Part shown: in pieces, positions 52,192 through 61,589 of the stretch
How the letters are laid out: each line of letters begins with the position of its first letter
Position numbering within the stretch: position 1 is the first letter of the stretch
Origin: Cryobacterium breve
Lineage (GTDB): Bacteria; Actinomycetota; Actinomycetes; Actinomycetales; Microbacteriaceae
Reading direction: 5' to 3'
Assembly: GCF_027594785.1 (NCBI RefSeq)
Contig: NZ_CP075584.1
Coordinates: forward strand, 2,790,001-2,854,000
DNA length: 64,000 bases
Position numbers and translations under genes: made by a program
Notes under the pieces: generated by a model
Seen by the model: only the letters and a program-made list of their open reading frames with translations
Databases searched by the model: none
Told to the model about the DNA's origin: nothing

Positions 52192-55087
52192 ATGCAACAA
52201 CTGGCACGCATCAGCGCGGCCGTCACCGGGGCGATGGGACTCATCGTGCTCGCAGGCTGGTACCTCGGCGCGAGCACCCTACCGGCCCCGTTCGCAGGCC
52301 CCTGGTCGATGAAGCCGACGGCGGCCCTCGCTCTCCTCGTGCTGTCGCTTGCCCTGTTCCTGCTCGAGCGGCGTCGGGTGGCGCTGGTCCTGGGGCTTAC
52401 CGTCGCCCTGATCGGCGCCCTCACCCTCTCCGAAGACATCCTGGGCGTGACCCTCGGCATCGACCGACTGCTGCCCGGCATCGCCCTCGGCGGCCAGGAA
52501 CCGCGCATGGCGCCTGCAACGGCCGTTTCACTCATCCTGCTGGGTATCGCCGTCTGCGCGAGCCTGCTGCCTCGGGCTTCCTGGATGCTCGGCCTCGCCT
52601 TCGGCTCTCTGACCGTGAGCCTGCTCGCATTGCTCGGCTACGCCTACGGGGCGTCCTCGCTCTACACCCTGAGCGGGTACACGAGCATGGCTCTCATCAC
52701 CGCCCTCGCGGTGGGGTTCGCGTCGGTCGCGATTCTTCTGGCCCGTCCAGATACCGGCCTCGTCGGATTGCTGCGCGACCCGGGCAGCGCAGGGAGGCTG
52801 CTCCGCCAGGTCGTTCCACTCTTCCTGCTCGGTCCCTTCATGCTGGGTTGGCTGCGACTCTGGGGCCAGCGACAGGGCTTGTTCGACACGGTGCTCGGTG
52901 TCGCGTTCCTGATCGCCACGATGACGGTGGTCGGCATCGGCCTGAGTTGGGTGGCCGCGCGGAGGCTGCGCGACCTCGACCGGCAGCGCGACGCCGCCAT
53001 GGTCGCGATGGACGAGGCAAACCACACCCTCGAGACTGCGGTGGACAGGCGCACCCGCGACCTCGCGAAGGTCGCGGACACGCTGCACACCCTCGTCGCG
53101 ATCGCCCCGGTGGGCATCGTGCAGATGGATGCGGCCGGCGGACTTGTCAGCGCCAACGACCAGTGGCATGCCCTGAGCGGCCTCACCAGGGAAGAGTCAC
53201 GGCGGGGCGGAATCGCCACCGCCATCCACCCCGACGACACCGAGCGCGTGCACCGCGACTGGGCCGGCGCGATCAGAGCCGGGGTTGCGTACGAGACGAT
53301 GATGCGCTTCCGCACTCCCGGTGGTCAGGTCAACTGGGTACAGGTGAGCACCGCGCCGATCCGGGACGCCGGTCAGGTCATCGGGCACATGGCCACGGTC
53401 ACCGACGTGACCGCCCTACGCGCTGCGGAACAGGCTGTTTCGGCCGCGCGGGCGCAGTTCGAGGCGGCGTTCACGTCGTCGCCGCTCGGCACGGCGATCG
53501 TGGATCTCGACGGCAGGGTGGTGGCGGCGAACCCGCGGCTGTTCGAGCTCGCCGGGCCGGCATCCGTCGTGGTCAACCGGCAGATCGAGGCCATCTTCAT
53601 GCCGTCGGATGCCGGGGCGTCCGGTGACCGCACCTCGGAGGCGCTCGACGGGCCCTCCACCCGGCAACGAATGGACCGGCGGATGCGCCGGGTCGACGAC
53701 GAGGAAACCTGGGTCAAGGTGAGCATCGCCGAGATCTCCGCGGGGGAGCAGGCCGGCGCGCTGCTGTATCAGGTTGAGGACATCACCGCCCGTCGCCTCG
53801 CCGAGGCCCGGGTGGAGCACCTCGCGTTCCACGACCCGCTGACCAGCCTGCCCAATCGCCTGCTGCTTCTCGACCGGCTCAACCAGGCCCTGTTGCAGTC
53901 ATCCCGGCACGGGCACGGCGTGGCCGTGCTGTTCATCGACCTCGACAGGTTCAAGTTCGTCAACGACAGTCTTGGCCACCACATCGGAGATGCCGTGCTG
54001 ACCGAGGTCGGGGTGCGGCTCCGGCAGCAGGCGCGGGCCGCCGATACGGTATCCCGTATCGGCGGGGACGAATTCGTCATCATCTGTCCGGGCGTCGACA
54101 GCAGCCAGGACGTGCACACACTGGCCCACAACCTGCAGCTCGCAATTGCCGAACCGATCCGGATCGGCGACCTGGTCGCATCCGTCGACGCGAGTATCGG
54201 CATCGCCTTCGGCCTCGGCCACGACGACGCGGAGGCGCTGCTCCGCAACGCGGACCAGGCCATGTACTCCGCCAAAGGCCGGGGTCGGGCCCGCTACGAG
54301 GTCTTCGACGATGACCTGCGTGGCCGCATCCACCGGCGGCTGGACACCGAGCTCGCCCTCCGCGACGCCGTCGAGTCTCGACGAGATCGAGACCTGGTAC
54401 CAGCCGATCGTCGATCTCCAGGAGAACACGGTCGTCGCCACCGAGGCCCTCGCCCGGTGGCGCCGCCCCGAGCGCGGCATCGTCTACCCGGGCGAGTTCA
54501 TCGCGATCGCCGAGGAGGTCGGGTTGATCAAGGGCATCGGCGTGACCGTTCTCGGTCAGGCCTGCCGGGCGGCCGCGACCCTCGACGGCGGTCTCGCGGT
54601 GAGCGTCAACGTCTCCCCGCGACAGTTCGCTCAAGACGACTTCGGCGCCGTTGTCAAACGCGCGCTGGCGGAGAGTGGGCTGCCCCCGAGCGACTCTGGA
54701 TCGAATTGACGGAGAGCGCCGTGCTCGAGGCCATCGACTCCGCGGCCCGGACCTTCCAGGAGCCTGAGGGAACTGGGCGTCAAGCTGGCGATCGACGACT
54801 TCGGCACCGGATACTCCTCCTTCACGCACCTCCGGGCCTTCACCGTCGACCTGCTCAAGATCGACGTCACCTTCGTGCGGGACCTCGAACGCTCCGAACA
54901 CGACCGGGCGATCGTCGAGGGCATCCTGCGCCTTGCCGACTCGCTCGGACTCGCCGTCGTCGCCGAAGGCATCGAGTCGGCAGGCCAACGCGACCTGCTC
55001 CGGTCCATGGGCTGCCGCTACGGGCAGGGCTACCTCTTCTCCAGGCCGGGCCCGTCACCGCTGCCCGTCGTGAGCTTCGACAGCTGA
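52192..55087 (+). CDS. Membrane PAS-GGDEF-EAL cyclic-di-GMP signalling protein (three frameshifts in sequence)
   Basis: 964 residues after correction: extra base in AGTCT 54374-54378 (DAVELDEIETWY), one C missing in the run 54683-54687 (LPPERLWIELTES), extra base in AGCCT 54761-54765 (FQELRELGVKL). Residues 1-270 hold about eight membrane helices, then two PAS domains (from ~305 and ~425), GGDEF (DPLTSLPNRL, FIDLDRFKFVND, RIGGDEFVII) and EAL (ATEALARW, ELTESAVLE, AIDDFGTGYSS, VVAEGIES). Both catalytic signatures are intact, so it may make and break cyclic-di-GMP. It follows the rpoBC terminator and has its own start region. Confidence 0.92.
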
Positions 55088-55159
55088 CCGACGCGCGCGC
55101 CAGCGGTCGAGCCTCCAGACCGCTCTTCGGGTTCCGACCGGCGTCACCCCGACCTGCTG

Positions 55160-55205
55160 AACCAATTCGACGGAGTTTTGGGGATTTCAGCACGTGGGAA
55201 CGCCC
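55160..55205. repeat. Family B element, left half only (copy 4)
   Basis: Starts AACCAATTCGACGGAG and keeps the inner TTTTGGGGATTTCAGCACGT similar to copy 1, then loses similarity. The right end CTCCGTCGAATT is missing; about 20 bp further on lies a family C palindrome. The site seems to be a truncated B element next to, or disrupted by, a C element. The other ~290 bp of this 490-bp gap (55285-55578) show no coding; GGAGG at 55564-55569 belongs to the next gene. Confidence 0.75.
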
Positions 55206-55227
55206 TTTAGGTGCCTTCACCTGGCGC

Positions 55228-55284
55228 TGAGGTGTCGCAGATCGACGTTCGCAGGGCCAACGAACGTCGATCTGCGACACCTCA
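55228..55284. repeat. Palindromic repeat, family C copy 2
   Basis: TGAGGTGTCGCAGATCGACG and its exact complement CGTCGATCTGCGACACCTCA, with AGGGCCAACGAA in the centre. The most symmetric of the three copies. It directly follows the truncated family B element. Confidence 0.9.
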
Positions 55285-55578
55285 GCGAGGGTGTGGAGGG
55301 CACGACCTGCTGCGGGACAGGGGTCGGACGTGAACCTGTGAACCGCGAATCTTGTTCCCTGGCTCATCCGCTGGCCGTCGCGGCCGGCCCGAGCCGGGGG
55401 ATTTGCCCCCTTGCCAGCCCATCCCAATTGCAGCGTTATGCAACATTCCCCGGTGAGACGGGGCAGGGTCTCGAGGCTCGACCCGGTGAAGCTGGCAGTA
55501 TCGACCAGTTTCGTGGACACGAGCTCCCCGTGCACCTACGGTCGGCCTTGTACGCAACTGACGACGGAGGTGAACGAG

Positions 55579-56407
55579 ATGGATGATGCCCAGGCATTTC
55601 GCGCCCCCCGCGCCCTCTGGCTCGCTCTCGTCGCAGTTGCGCTCGGCATCGCCTGGTTCCTGTGCGGCGGGACGAATCCCGCATCTGCCGCCGAGCTGCT
55701 CCCCGATGCGTCTCCTGCAACGGATGCCGCCGCACCCGGCCTCCTGAACGCTTCCGTCCCTGAGCTGGTCGCCAGCGTCCCTGCCGCTGCGGTCTCCCTC
55801 GTGGCTGACGTACCTGGCGTCGACACCGCAACGATCGACGCGGAGTCAACAGACGTGCCCGAAGCCGTCGGGACGACCATTGCGCCGATTCTGGCCGCCG
55901 TCGCTGCCGAAGTACCCGACGTCGGCATCCCGGACCTCGGCATCCCGGATGTGGTGGGTCTTCCCGTAGCCGTGCCCGTCGTCGTGCCCGTCGCCGTGCC
56001 CACGATCGCCCTCGCGGCTTCAGACGTTTCCACCCTCGTGACTCGCGCAGTGATCACGTCGGTCGTCCCGGCCGGGACCGTCTTCGTCGCGCCGAGCGTG
56101 CATTCGTTCGCGCCCTCTGCGCGCGGCACCGCCGGCACCCCCGGCAGGCTCCGACGCGGTCGCGAGCCTGACGCAAGCGGATGCCGCGGCATCCGCTACC
56201 GGAGCCCCGCTCGGCACGCCGGGACACCCCGTCAACCTGCCGCAGCCCGCTCCCGATGCCGCAGCACCGGGCGGCGGCAGTTCGGCAGCTCTGCTCGCAA
56301 CCTGCGGATCAACACGCGCCGCGTCGGTCGCGGCTCTCCGTCTCACTTTCGAGGACGACTCCCTGCCGTCCTCCCTCTCCATCGACCCTGGTTCTTCTCC
56401 CGCCTGA
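55579..56407 (+). CDS. Secreted Ala/Val-rich protein upstream of the chaplin-like gene (frameshift in sequence)
   Basis: 275 residues after removing the extra base in AGGCT at 56146-56150, which restores TPGSSDAVASLTQADAAAS and a stop at 56405-56407. GGAGG lies eight bases before ATG 55579. A signal peptide ends at TNPASAAE. The mature chain is rich in Ala, Val and Pro, with a striking hydrophobic valine block (VGLPVAVPVVVPVAVPTIAL) and few charges; one Cys near the end. No family is recognised. The composition, export signal and position 90 bp before a chaplin-like gene suggest a surface or amyloid-type partner. Confidence 0.75.
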
Positions 56408-56496
56408 GTAAGTCCCGGCCGTGCTTTCCCGACGGCATGCGGACCACCGCCACGCGTTCCTCGCGCGGCTCACTCGCACTTTCAAGGAGAATCACC

Positions 56497-58014
56497 ATGA
56501 ACATCACTCTGTCCCGGGCGCTCTACGGCACCCTCTTCGTCGGGGCGCTTTCGCTCCTCGGCACGACCGCGGCCCACGCCGCGGACACCACCGGCGACAA
56601 CGGGACCCTGTCCGGTTCCCAGGTCATCGCCGGCGTCACCGCCCCGATCCAGGCGACCGGCAATGCGATCAGCGTGGTCGGCGACTCAGCGAGCACGTCG
56701 CCGGCTCCCGCGGCTGCATCGGCACCGGCGTCGGCGCCGGCTCCTGCAGCTGCACCGGCGCCAGCGGCTGCAACTACCTCGGGCTCCGACGGAACCGCCT
56801 CCGGCACCCAGGTCGTCGCCCCGGTGGCGGCACCCGTGAGCGTCTCCGGCAACGCCATCTCGGTGCTCGGCGACTCGACCTCGACCGGGTCGACCGCCCC
56901 GGCCCCTGCCTCCGCCCCGGCGGCCACCGTGGCCCCGGCAACGACAACGGGAGGCGACTCCCTTCTCGGCGGCACGCAAGGCCTCATCAGCGTCGACGTG
57001 CCGATCACGGCATCGGGCGACGCGGTGAGCGTCCTCGGTGACTCGGCGTCAATGGGCACACCGTCCGCGAGCACTGCGGATGCCTCCGCTCCCGCGGCCG
57101 GGTCCGGCCCGGTGACCTCGGGTGCGGATGGCATCGCATCAGGAACTCAGGTCGTCCCTGACGTCGCTGCACCGGTGACCGTCGGCGGTAACTCCGTCTC
57201 GATTCTCGGTGACAGCAGCTCGACGTCTGCTTCGCCGGCTCCGTCAGGGTCTGGCGCGGGAACGGCCTCCGCTCCCGCCGCAGGGTCCGCCCCGGTGACC
57301 TCAGGTTCGGATGCCACGGCGTCAGGCACGCAGGTCGTCCCGTTGGTTTCTGCTCCGGTGACGATTGGCGGCAACGCGGTCTCCGTCGTCGGTGACAGTG
57401 AAACGGGGAATGGTTCGGCTAATCAGGCCGGTTCCGGCTTGGGTTCGTCCTCGGGTTCTGGTCCGGTCACGTCGGGCACGGATGTTGTCGGTTCCGGCAC
57501 GCAGGTCGTCCCGGTGGTTTCCGCTCCGGTGACGGTTGGCGGCAACGCGGTCTCCGTCGTCGGTGACAGCGAGTCGGTGACCCCGACCTCCGTGACTCCG
57601 GTGACTCCGGTGACACCGGTGACTCTCGTGACCCTGGCGGCCCTGGCGGCCCTGGCGGCCCCGGTGACTCCGGTGACTCCGGTGACTCCGGTGACCCTGG
57701 TGACCCCGGTGACTCTCGTGACCCTGGCGGCCCCGGTGATCCTGGTGACCCCGGTTACTCCGACCGAGGGGACAGACCCGGCCGACCCGACCGCACCGGT
57801 CGACACGACCGCGACGTTCGAAGCCTCGGGACAGTCGTCCACGCCGGCTGTCTCCGGCTCGGTTTCGTCCCCGGCCGCCGTGTCGGTCACGGAGCTCGCG
57901 TCGACCGGCACCGGCACAATCGAGTTCGGCGGCTTTGCCGGCCTTCTGTTGCTCCTCGCCGGAACCGCCCTGATGTTCGCGCGACGGATCAACTCCGGTC
58001 GTGTGAACCTCTAG
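56497..58014 (+). CDS. Sortase-anchored surface protein with six chaplin-like units
   Basis: 505 residues; AAGGAG seven bases before ATG. Signal peptide cleaved after AHA (residue 28). Six units of about 26 residues follow the pattern SGTQVVxxVxAPVxVxGNAxSVxGDS (for example GSQVIAGVTAPIQATGNAIS, ASGTQVVPDVAAPVTVGGNS), separated by Ala/Pro/Ser linkers. This matches the chaplin repeat of Streptomyces except that the Cys pair is absent. A Thr/Pro/Val stretch from 9-bp tandem repeats (57595-57760) comes next, then LASTG, a membrane helix (FAGLLLLLAGTALMF) and a basic tail: a sortase anchor. Likely a self-assembling hydrophobic coat protein fixed to the cell wall. Confidence 0.85.
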   Translation: MNITLSRALYGTLFVGALSLLGTTAAHAADTTGDNGTLSGSQVIAGVTAPIQATGNAISVVGDSASTSPAPAAASAPASAPAPAAAPAPAAATTSGSDGTASGTQVVAPVAAPVSVSGNAISVLGDSTSTGSTAPAPASAPAATVAPATTTGGDSLLGGTQGLISVDVPITASGDAVSVLGDSASMGTPSASTADASAPAAGSGPVTSGADGIASGTQVVPDVAAPVTVGGNSVSILGDSSSTSASPAPSGSGAGTASAPAAGSAPVTSGSDATASGTQVVPLVSAPVTIGGNAVSVVGDSETGNGSANQAGSGLGSSSGSGPVTSGTDVVGSGTQVVPVVSAPVTVGGNAVSVVGDSESVTPTSVTPVTPVTPVTLVTLAALAALAAPVTPVTPVTPVTLVTPVTLVTLAAPVILVTPVTPTEGTDPADPTAPVDTTATFEASGQSSTPAVSGSVSSPAAVSVTELASTGTGTIEFGGFAGLLLLLAGTALMFARRINSGRVNL

Positions 58015-58030
58015 TCCCGACACCTCAGGC

Positions 58031-58068
58031 ACGGATGCCGTCGGCCCGACCGGGCCGGCGGCATCCGT
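58031..58068 (+). terminator. Terminator of the chaplin-like gene
   Basis: ACGGATGCCG-T-CGGCCCG pairs with CGGGCCG-GCGGCATCCGT: a long stem with one bulge, 17 bp after the stop. Outer stem ACGGATGCC/GGCATCCGT is the same as in the rpoBC terminator. Confidence 0.8.
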
Positions 58069-58077
58069 CGCGCCCGT

Positions 58078-58150
58078 GTCCGCGCCCGCGCCGGTTTGCG
58101 CGGGCCGCGCCCGCCGTTTCGGGAGCGGCCAGCGGAAAAGGTAGCGGCCT
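58078..58150. repeat. GC-rich palindromic repeat, family F copy 3
   Basis: Contains CGCGCCGGTTTGCGCGGGCC and CCGCGCCCGCCGTTTCGGGA, the latter identical to a stretch at 10481-10500, then GCGGAAAAGGTAGCGGCC similar to the end of copy 1. It directly adjoins the family C palindrome that follows. Confidence 0.7.
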
Positions 58151-58152
58151 TG

Positions 58153-58209
58153 TGAGGTGTCGCATATCGACCTTCGTTGGCCGAAGGAACGTCGATATGC
58201 GACACCTCA
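58153..58209. repeat. Palindromic repeat, family C copy 3
   Basis: TGAGGTGTCGCATATCGACC ... GGAACGTCGATATGCGACACCTCA. Compared with copies 1 and 2, CAGATCG became CATATCG on the left and the matching base changed on the right, so the pairing has been kept by a compensatory change. It lies between the chaplin-like gene and the convergent kinase gene. Confidence 0.9.
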
Positions 58210-58246
58210 CGGCCCCGCACTGTGCACCTGGCGGCGCCGGGGGCAG

Positions 58247-59713
58247 CTAGCCCCTGGCCTCGAAGGTGACGGATGCCTCGAGCCCGCCCTCCGGACGCCG
58301 CTCGAGCAGCACGGTCGCCCGGCTCGCCCGCGCCAGCTGGGCGACGATCGCGAGGCCGAGCCCGTTGCCGAGAGCGTCGGAGTCCGCCCGCCAGAACCGG
58401 TCGAACGCCCGGGCGCAGTCCTCGTCCGAGAGGCCCGGCCCGTCATCGAGCACCGAGACCCGCCAGCCAGGGGATCCCGCCGCGACCCGCACGACGATCT
58501 CGTGGGGGAGCCCCGCAGCACTGCTCGTGCTCGAGTTCACGCCAGTGCCGGTGCCAGTGCTCGTGCTCGCCGAGAGCGCATTGTCCACGAAATTGTCGAT
58601 GATCTGCTCGGGGGCGGTCACGATGGCGCTCGCGCTCGCGTGATCCGGTCCCTCGTAGCGGATGCCGACGCCCAGTTCCTGGGCGAGTGGCTGCCAGTGC
58701 TCCACGCGTTCACGGGCCACGCGAGCGACATCGCACTCGACGACGGGCGCGGTGGAGGACTCCGTGCGACTGAGCACGAGCAGTCCGTCGATGATGGAGC
58801 CGAGCCGGTCCGCCTCCGCCTCGGCGGCGGCGAGGCGTTCGACGGCGGCAACGCCGGACCCGTCCGTCCCGTCCTCGAGCAGCTCCCGGGCACGCTCGAG
58901 CCGCAGGCGCAGCGCGGTGAGGGGCGTGCGCAACTGGTGCGAGGCATCCGCCGCGAAGGTGCGCTGCTGGCCGATCAGGGTTTCCAGGCGCGTCGCCATC
59001 CGGTTGAACGAGACCGACAGCGACCGGATCTCCGGCGCCCCGGCCCGCTCGTCGGCGCGGGCGTCGAGGTCCCCGTCCGCGAGACGTTCGGTCGTGTGCT
59101 GCAGGAGTTTCAACCGGCGGGTGACCGTCGCCGAGAAGATGAACCCGACGATGCCGGCCAGCACCACCGTGGTGAGTGCGACGAGGCCGAGCACGCTGAT
59201 CTGGCGGGTGACGGCATCCGTGACGACCTGCTCGGGAAAGGTCAGGCGCACGGCGCCGACGACGTCCTGACCGTTGACGATCGGCACCGTGACGTAGAGC
59301 AGGTCGATCTGCAGGGTGTCGGAGTACCGATGGCCCGAGGTGATCTGTCCGCCGAGGGCGCCCATGATCTCGGGCCGGGACGCGTACGAGTCGCCGACGG
59401 CCGACTGGTCATCGTCGCTCGTGACGACGGCGACCCCGTCCGCGTTCACGATCACGACGCGCGCCCCGCCGGAATCCCGGTACCCGCGCGCCGCCGCGGT
59501 GAGGGCCGCGGCCGAGCTGGCCGCATCCGCGCTCGCCGGGGGTGTCTCGAGGGTCTCCTCGCTGCGTCCCGCGAGCACGAAGGCATCCCGTTCGAGCGAG
59601 GTCACGAGCCGGTCCGTCTCGACCTGTCGCAGGTAGCCGCTGAGCGGAATGTCCTGCACGAGCAGCACGAGCAGGGCGATCCCCATCAGCGCGGCCATGA
59701 ACTGCCACCTCAT
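58247..59713 (-). CDS. Membrane sensor histidine kinase
   Basis: 488 residues. ATG 59713 overlaps the regulator's stop (ATGA). TM1 about 3-22, extracytoplasmic PDC/CACHE-like sensor about 25-165, TM2 about 170-192, HAMP, HisKA with His in FAADASHQLRTPLTALRLRL, N box QIIDNFVDNALSA, and DDGPGLSDED, GNGLGLAIVAQLARASRA. A Ser/Thr/Gly stretch (TSTGTGTGVNSS) interrupts the ATPase domain after the N box. It is encoded with the OmpR-type regulator, divergent from the ApbE/flavocytochrome genes, which are its likely targets. Confidence 0.92.
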   Translation of the reverse strand: MRWQFMAALMGIALLVLLVQDIPLSGYLRQVETDRLVTSLERDAFVLAGRSEETLETPPASADAASSAAALTAAARGYRDSGGARVVIVNADGVAVVTSDDDQSAVGDSYASRPEIMGALGGQITSGHRYSDTLQIDLLYVTVPIVNGQDVVGAVRLTFPEQVVTDAVTRQISVLGLVALTTVVLAGIVGFIFSATVTRRLKLLQHTTERLADGDLDARADERAGAPEIRSLSVSFNRMATRLETLIGQQRTFAADASHQLRTPLTALRLRLERARELLEDGTDGSGVAAVERLAAAEAEADRLGSIIDGLLVLSRTESSTAPVVECDVARVARERVEHWQPLAQELGVGIRYEGPDHASASAIVTAPEQIIDNFVDNALSASTSTGTGTGVNSSTSSAAGLPHEIVVRVAAGSPGWRVSVLDDGPGLSDEDCARAFDRFWRADSDALGNGLGLAIVAQLARASRATVLLERRPEGGLEASVTFEARG

Positions 59714-60429
59714 TCCGGAACGCCGAACCGGAAGCCCACCCCCCGCACCGATTCGATCCAACCGGGATTGCCGAGCTTCTTGCGGATGGCCGCCACGTGG
59801 GCGTCCAGCGTCTTCGTGGTGCCGTGCCAGGTCGTCTCCCACACGTCGTGCAGGATATCCGCGCGCCGGTGCACCGCGCCCGCGTCGCGCGACAGGTAGA
59901 CGAGCAGGTCGAATTCGGTGGGGGTGAAGTAGACCTCGGTGCCGGCGAGCGACACCCGCTGGGTGCGGGTGTCGATGACCAGGGACCCGAGCACCCGCTC
60001 GGTGCGGCCGCCCGACCCGTCCGCGCCGGTCGCCGGGCCGGCATCCGTGCCCGCACCCGCAGCAGCGCTCGCGGCCGTGCGCCGCGACACCGCACGGATG
60101 CGCGCGATCAGTTCGCGCATCCCGAACGGCTTCACCACGTAGTCGTCCGCGCCCATCTCGAGAGCGACCACGCGGTCGATCTCATCGTCGCGCGCGCTCA
60201 CCACGATGATCGCGATCTGCGACGACGAGCGGATGCTGCGGCACACCTCGCTGCCGTCCATGTCCGGCAGGCCGAGGTCGAGGAGCACGAGGTCGGGCGC
60301 GAAGCTCGTCATCGCCGAGAGCGCCGCCTGGCCGGTCTCGACGTGGAGGGACTCGAACGCCGCCATCGCCAGGCCGTCGATGATCCCCGACGCCACAGGA
60401 CCGTCGTCTTCGACCACCAGAACTCGCAT
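59710..60429 (-). CDS. OmpR-family response regulator
   Basis: 239 residues. Receiver: EDD at 7-9, phospho-acceptor in LVLLDLGLPD (about 51), VVSARDDE, Lys in YVVKPFGM. A Gly/Ala/Thr linker of about 25 residues separates it from the winged helix: FTPTEFDLLVYLSRDAGAVH, HRRADILHDVWE and TLDAHVAAIRKKLGN, ending SVRGVGFRFG. The spacer to the divergent genes (60430-60553) has a TTTGACAAG...CTTGGAC repeat-like pair near 60490-60512 that could be its target. Confidence 0.93.
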   Translation of the reverse strand: MRVLVVEDDGPVASGIIDGLAMAAFESLHVETGQAALSAMTSFAPDLVLLDLGLPDMDGSEVCRSIRSSSQIAIIVVSARDDEIDRVVALEMGADDYVVKPFGMRELIARIRAVSRRTAASAAAGAGTDAGPATGADGSGGRTERVLGSLVIDTRTQRVSLAGTEVYFTPTEFDLLVYLSRDAGAVHRRADILHDVWETTWHGTTKTLDAHVAAIRKKLGNPGWIESVRGVGFRFGVPE

Positions 60430-60553
60430 GACACCATTGTGCCGGTGCGAGTGCGCGGCCGCCCCCTCATCCCGGGCGACACCGCGCAATCTTTGACAAG
60501 TCTTGGACGTTCGGGGGCCCCATCTTTTCTCGCGCCTCCCTAGCGTGGGAGAC

Positions 60554-61081
60554 ATGAAATCACAGGCAATCACGATCCTGTCCATCGTCGGGGTGCTCGG
60601 TACGGGCGTTGCGGCGATGGCCGTCAACTCCGATGTCCTGTCCTCGTCCGTCCAGGCCCCGATCGGGCAGTCCTCCGAGGCCCTGCTCGTCACGCCGTCG
60701 GCCGACCCGGCCACTCCCTTGCAGCCAGACCCCGCCGCGACCGGGATCGCCGTTCCGACCGACCTCCCCGCCGCCGGTGGCTCCGATGACACCGGCGCCG
60801 TGTCCGGCTCCGACGACGGCAGCACCCAGCCGTCTCCCGGGTCGACCGGTGCGGGAACCCGTTCCGAGCCGGGCGCCGCCTCCGGTGCCGGGAAATCAAC
60901 CGGCGGCGACGACGCACCGCGCCCGGTCCCCGTCCCGGTCGCTCCCGCACCGGCTCCCGCCCCCGCGCCGGCCGCACCCGTTGTGACGCCCGCCCCGACG
61001 AAAGCCCCGCACGTCGAGGACAGCGGCTCCGACGACTCGAAGACCCCCAGCACCGGAGAGAAAATTGAAAAGGACGACTAA
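60554..61081 (+). CDS. Exported Pro/Ala/Ser-rich protein
   Basis: 175 residues. N-terminal hydrophobic helix (AITILSIVGVLGTGVAAMAV) acts as signal or membrane anchor; the rest is Asp/Ser/Pro/Ala/Gly-rich and unstructured, with an Ala-Pro repeat (APAPAPAPAAPVV) and a charged end. No domain recognised. First gene of the run leading to ApbE and the flavocytochrome; its end overlaps the next start by 17 bp. It may be a stalk or linker protein in the cell wall. Confidence 0.75.
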   Translation: MKSQAITILSIVGVLGTGVAAMAVNSDVLSSSVQAPIGQSSEALLVTPSADPATPLQPDPAATGIAVPTDLPAAGGSDDTGAVSGSDDGSTQPSPGSTGAGTRSEPGAASGAGKSTGGDDAPRPVPVPVAPAPAPAPAPAAPVVTPAPTKAPHVEDSGSDDSKTPSTGEKIEKDD

Positions 61082-61586
61082 GCGCCGCCAGCCCGCCCGC
61101 GGCGCGAAGGCCGTCACCGGCGCCGTCTCCGCCCTCGCCCTCGTCGGCATGGTGACCGGCTTCCAGATCTCCGCCCACGCCGACGAGGCCGCCGCACGCA
61201 AGGCGGCGCCCGCGCCGGCCCCCACGAGCACGGCCGGAGCGACCGACCCCACGGCGGCCCCCGAGCCGTCGGCGAACCCGCCGACGGCAACGGCGGCACC
61301 GGGTGCAGCGGATGCCGCCGGCACGGTCCCCGCCCCGGCTCCGGTCGCTGCGGCGCCCGCCGGAGCTCCGGCACCGGCCCCGGCACCGGCCAAGAAAGCC
61401 GCTCCGGCTCCGGTCGCCCCTGCCCCGGCGCCCGCGGCGGCTCCGGCCCCTGCTCCCGCGCCAGCGCCGGCTCCCGTCGCCGCACCGGCACCAGCCCCAG
61501 CCCCCGCCCCCGCGCCCGCTCCGGCACCCGCTCCCGCGCCCGCACCGGCCCCGGTGGCCGCGACCTCCGCCGGATCCGGAGGCTGA
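61065..61586 (+). CDS. Exported Ala-Pro-repeat protein preceding ApbE
   Basis: 173 residues from TTG 61065 (GGAGAG upstream, inside the preceding gene). Basic N-terminus MKRTTKRRQPARGAK plus a hydrophobic helix and AHA cleavage: a signal peptide. The remainder is almost pure Ala/Pro/Val (many APAPAP), ending AATSAGSGG. In other actinobacterial clusters with the same neighbours, a protein with this kind of start carries an FMN-binding domain; none is present here. The stop is three bases from the ApbE start. Confidence 0.75.
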   Translation: MKRTTKRRQPARGAKAVTGAVSALALVGMVTGFQISAHADEAAARKAAPAPAPTSTAGATDPTAAPEPSANPPTATAAPGAADAAGTVPAPAPVAAAPAGAPAPAPAPAKKAAPAPVAPAPAPAAAPAPAPAPAPAPVAAPAPAPAPAPAPAPAPAPAPAPAPVAATSAGSGG

Positions 61587-61589
61587 GAG

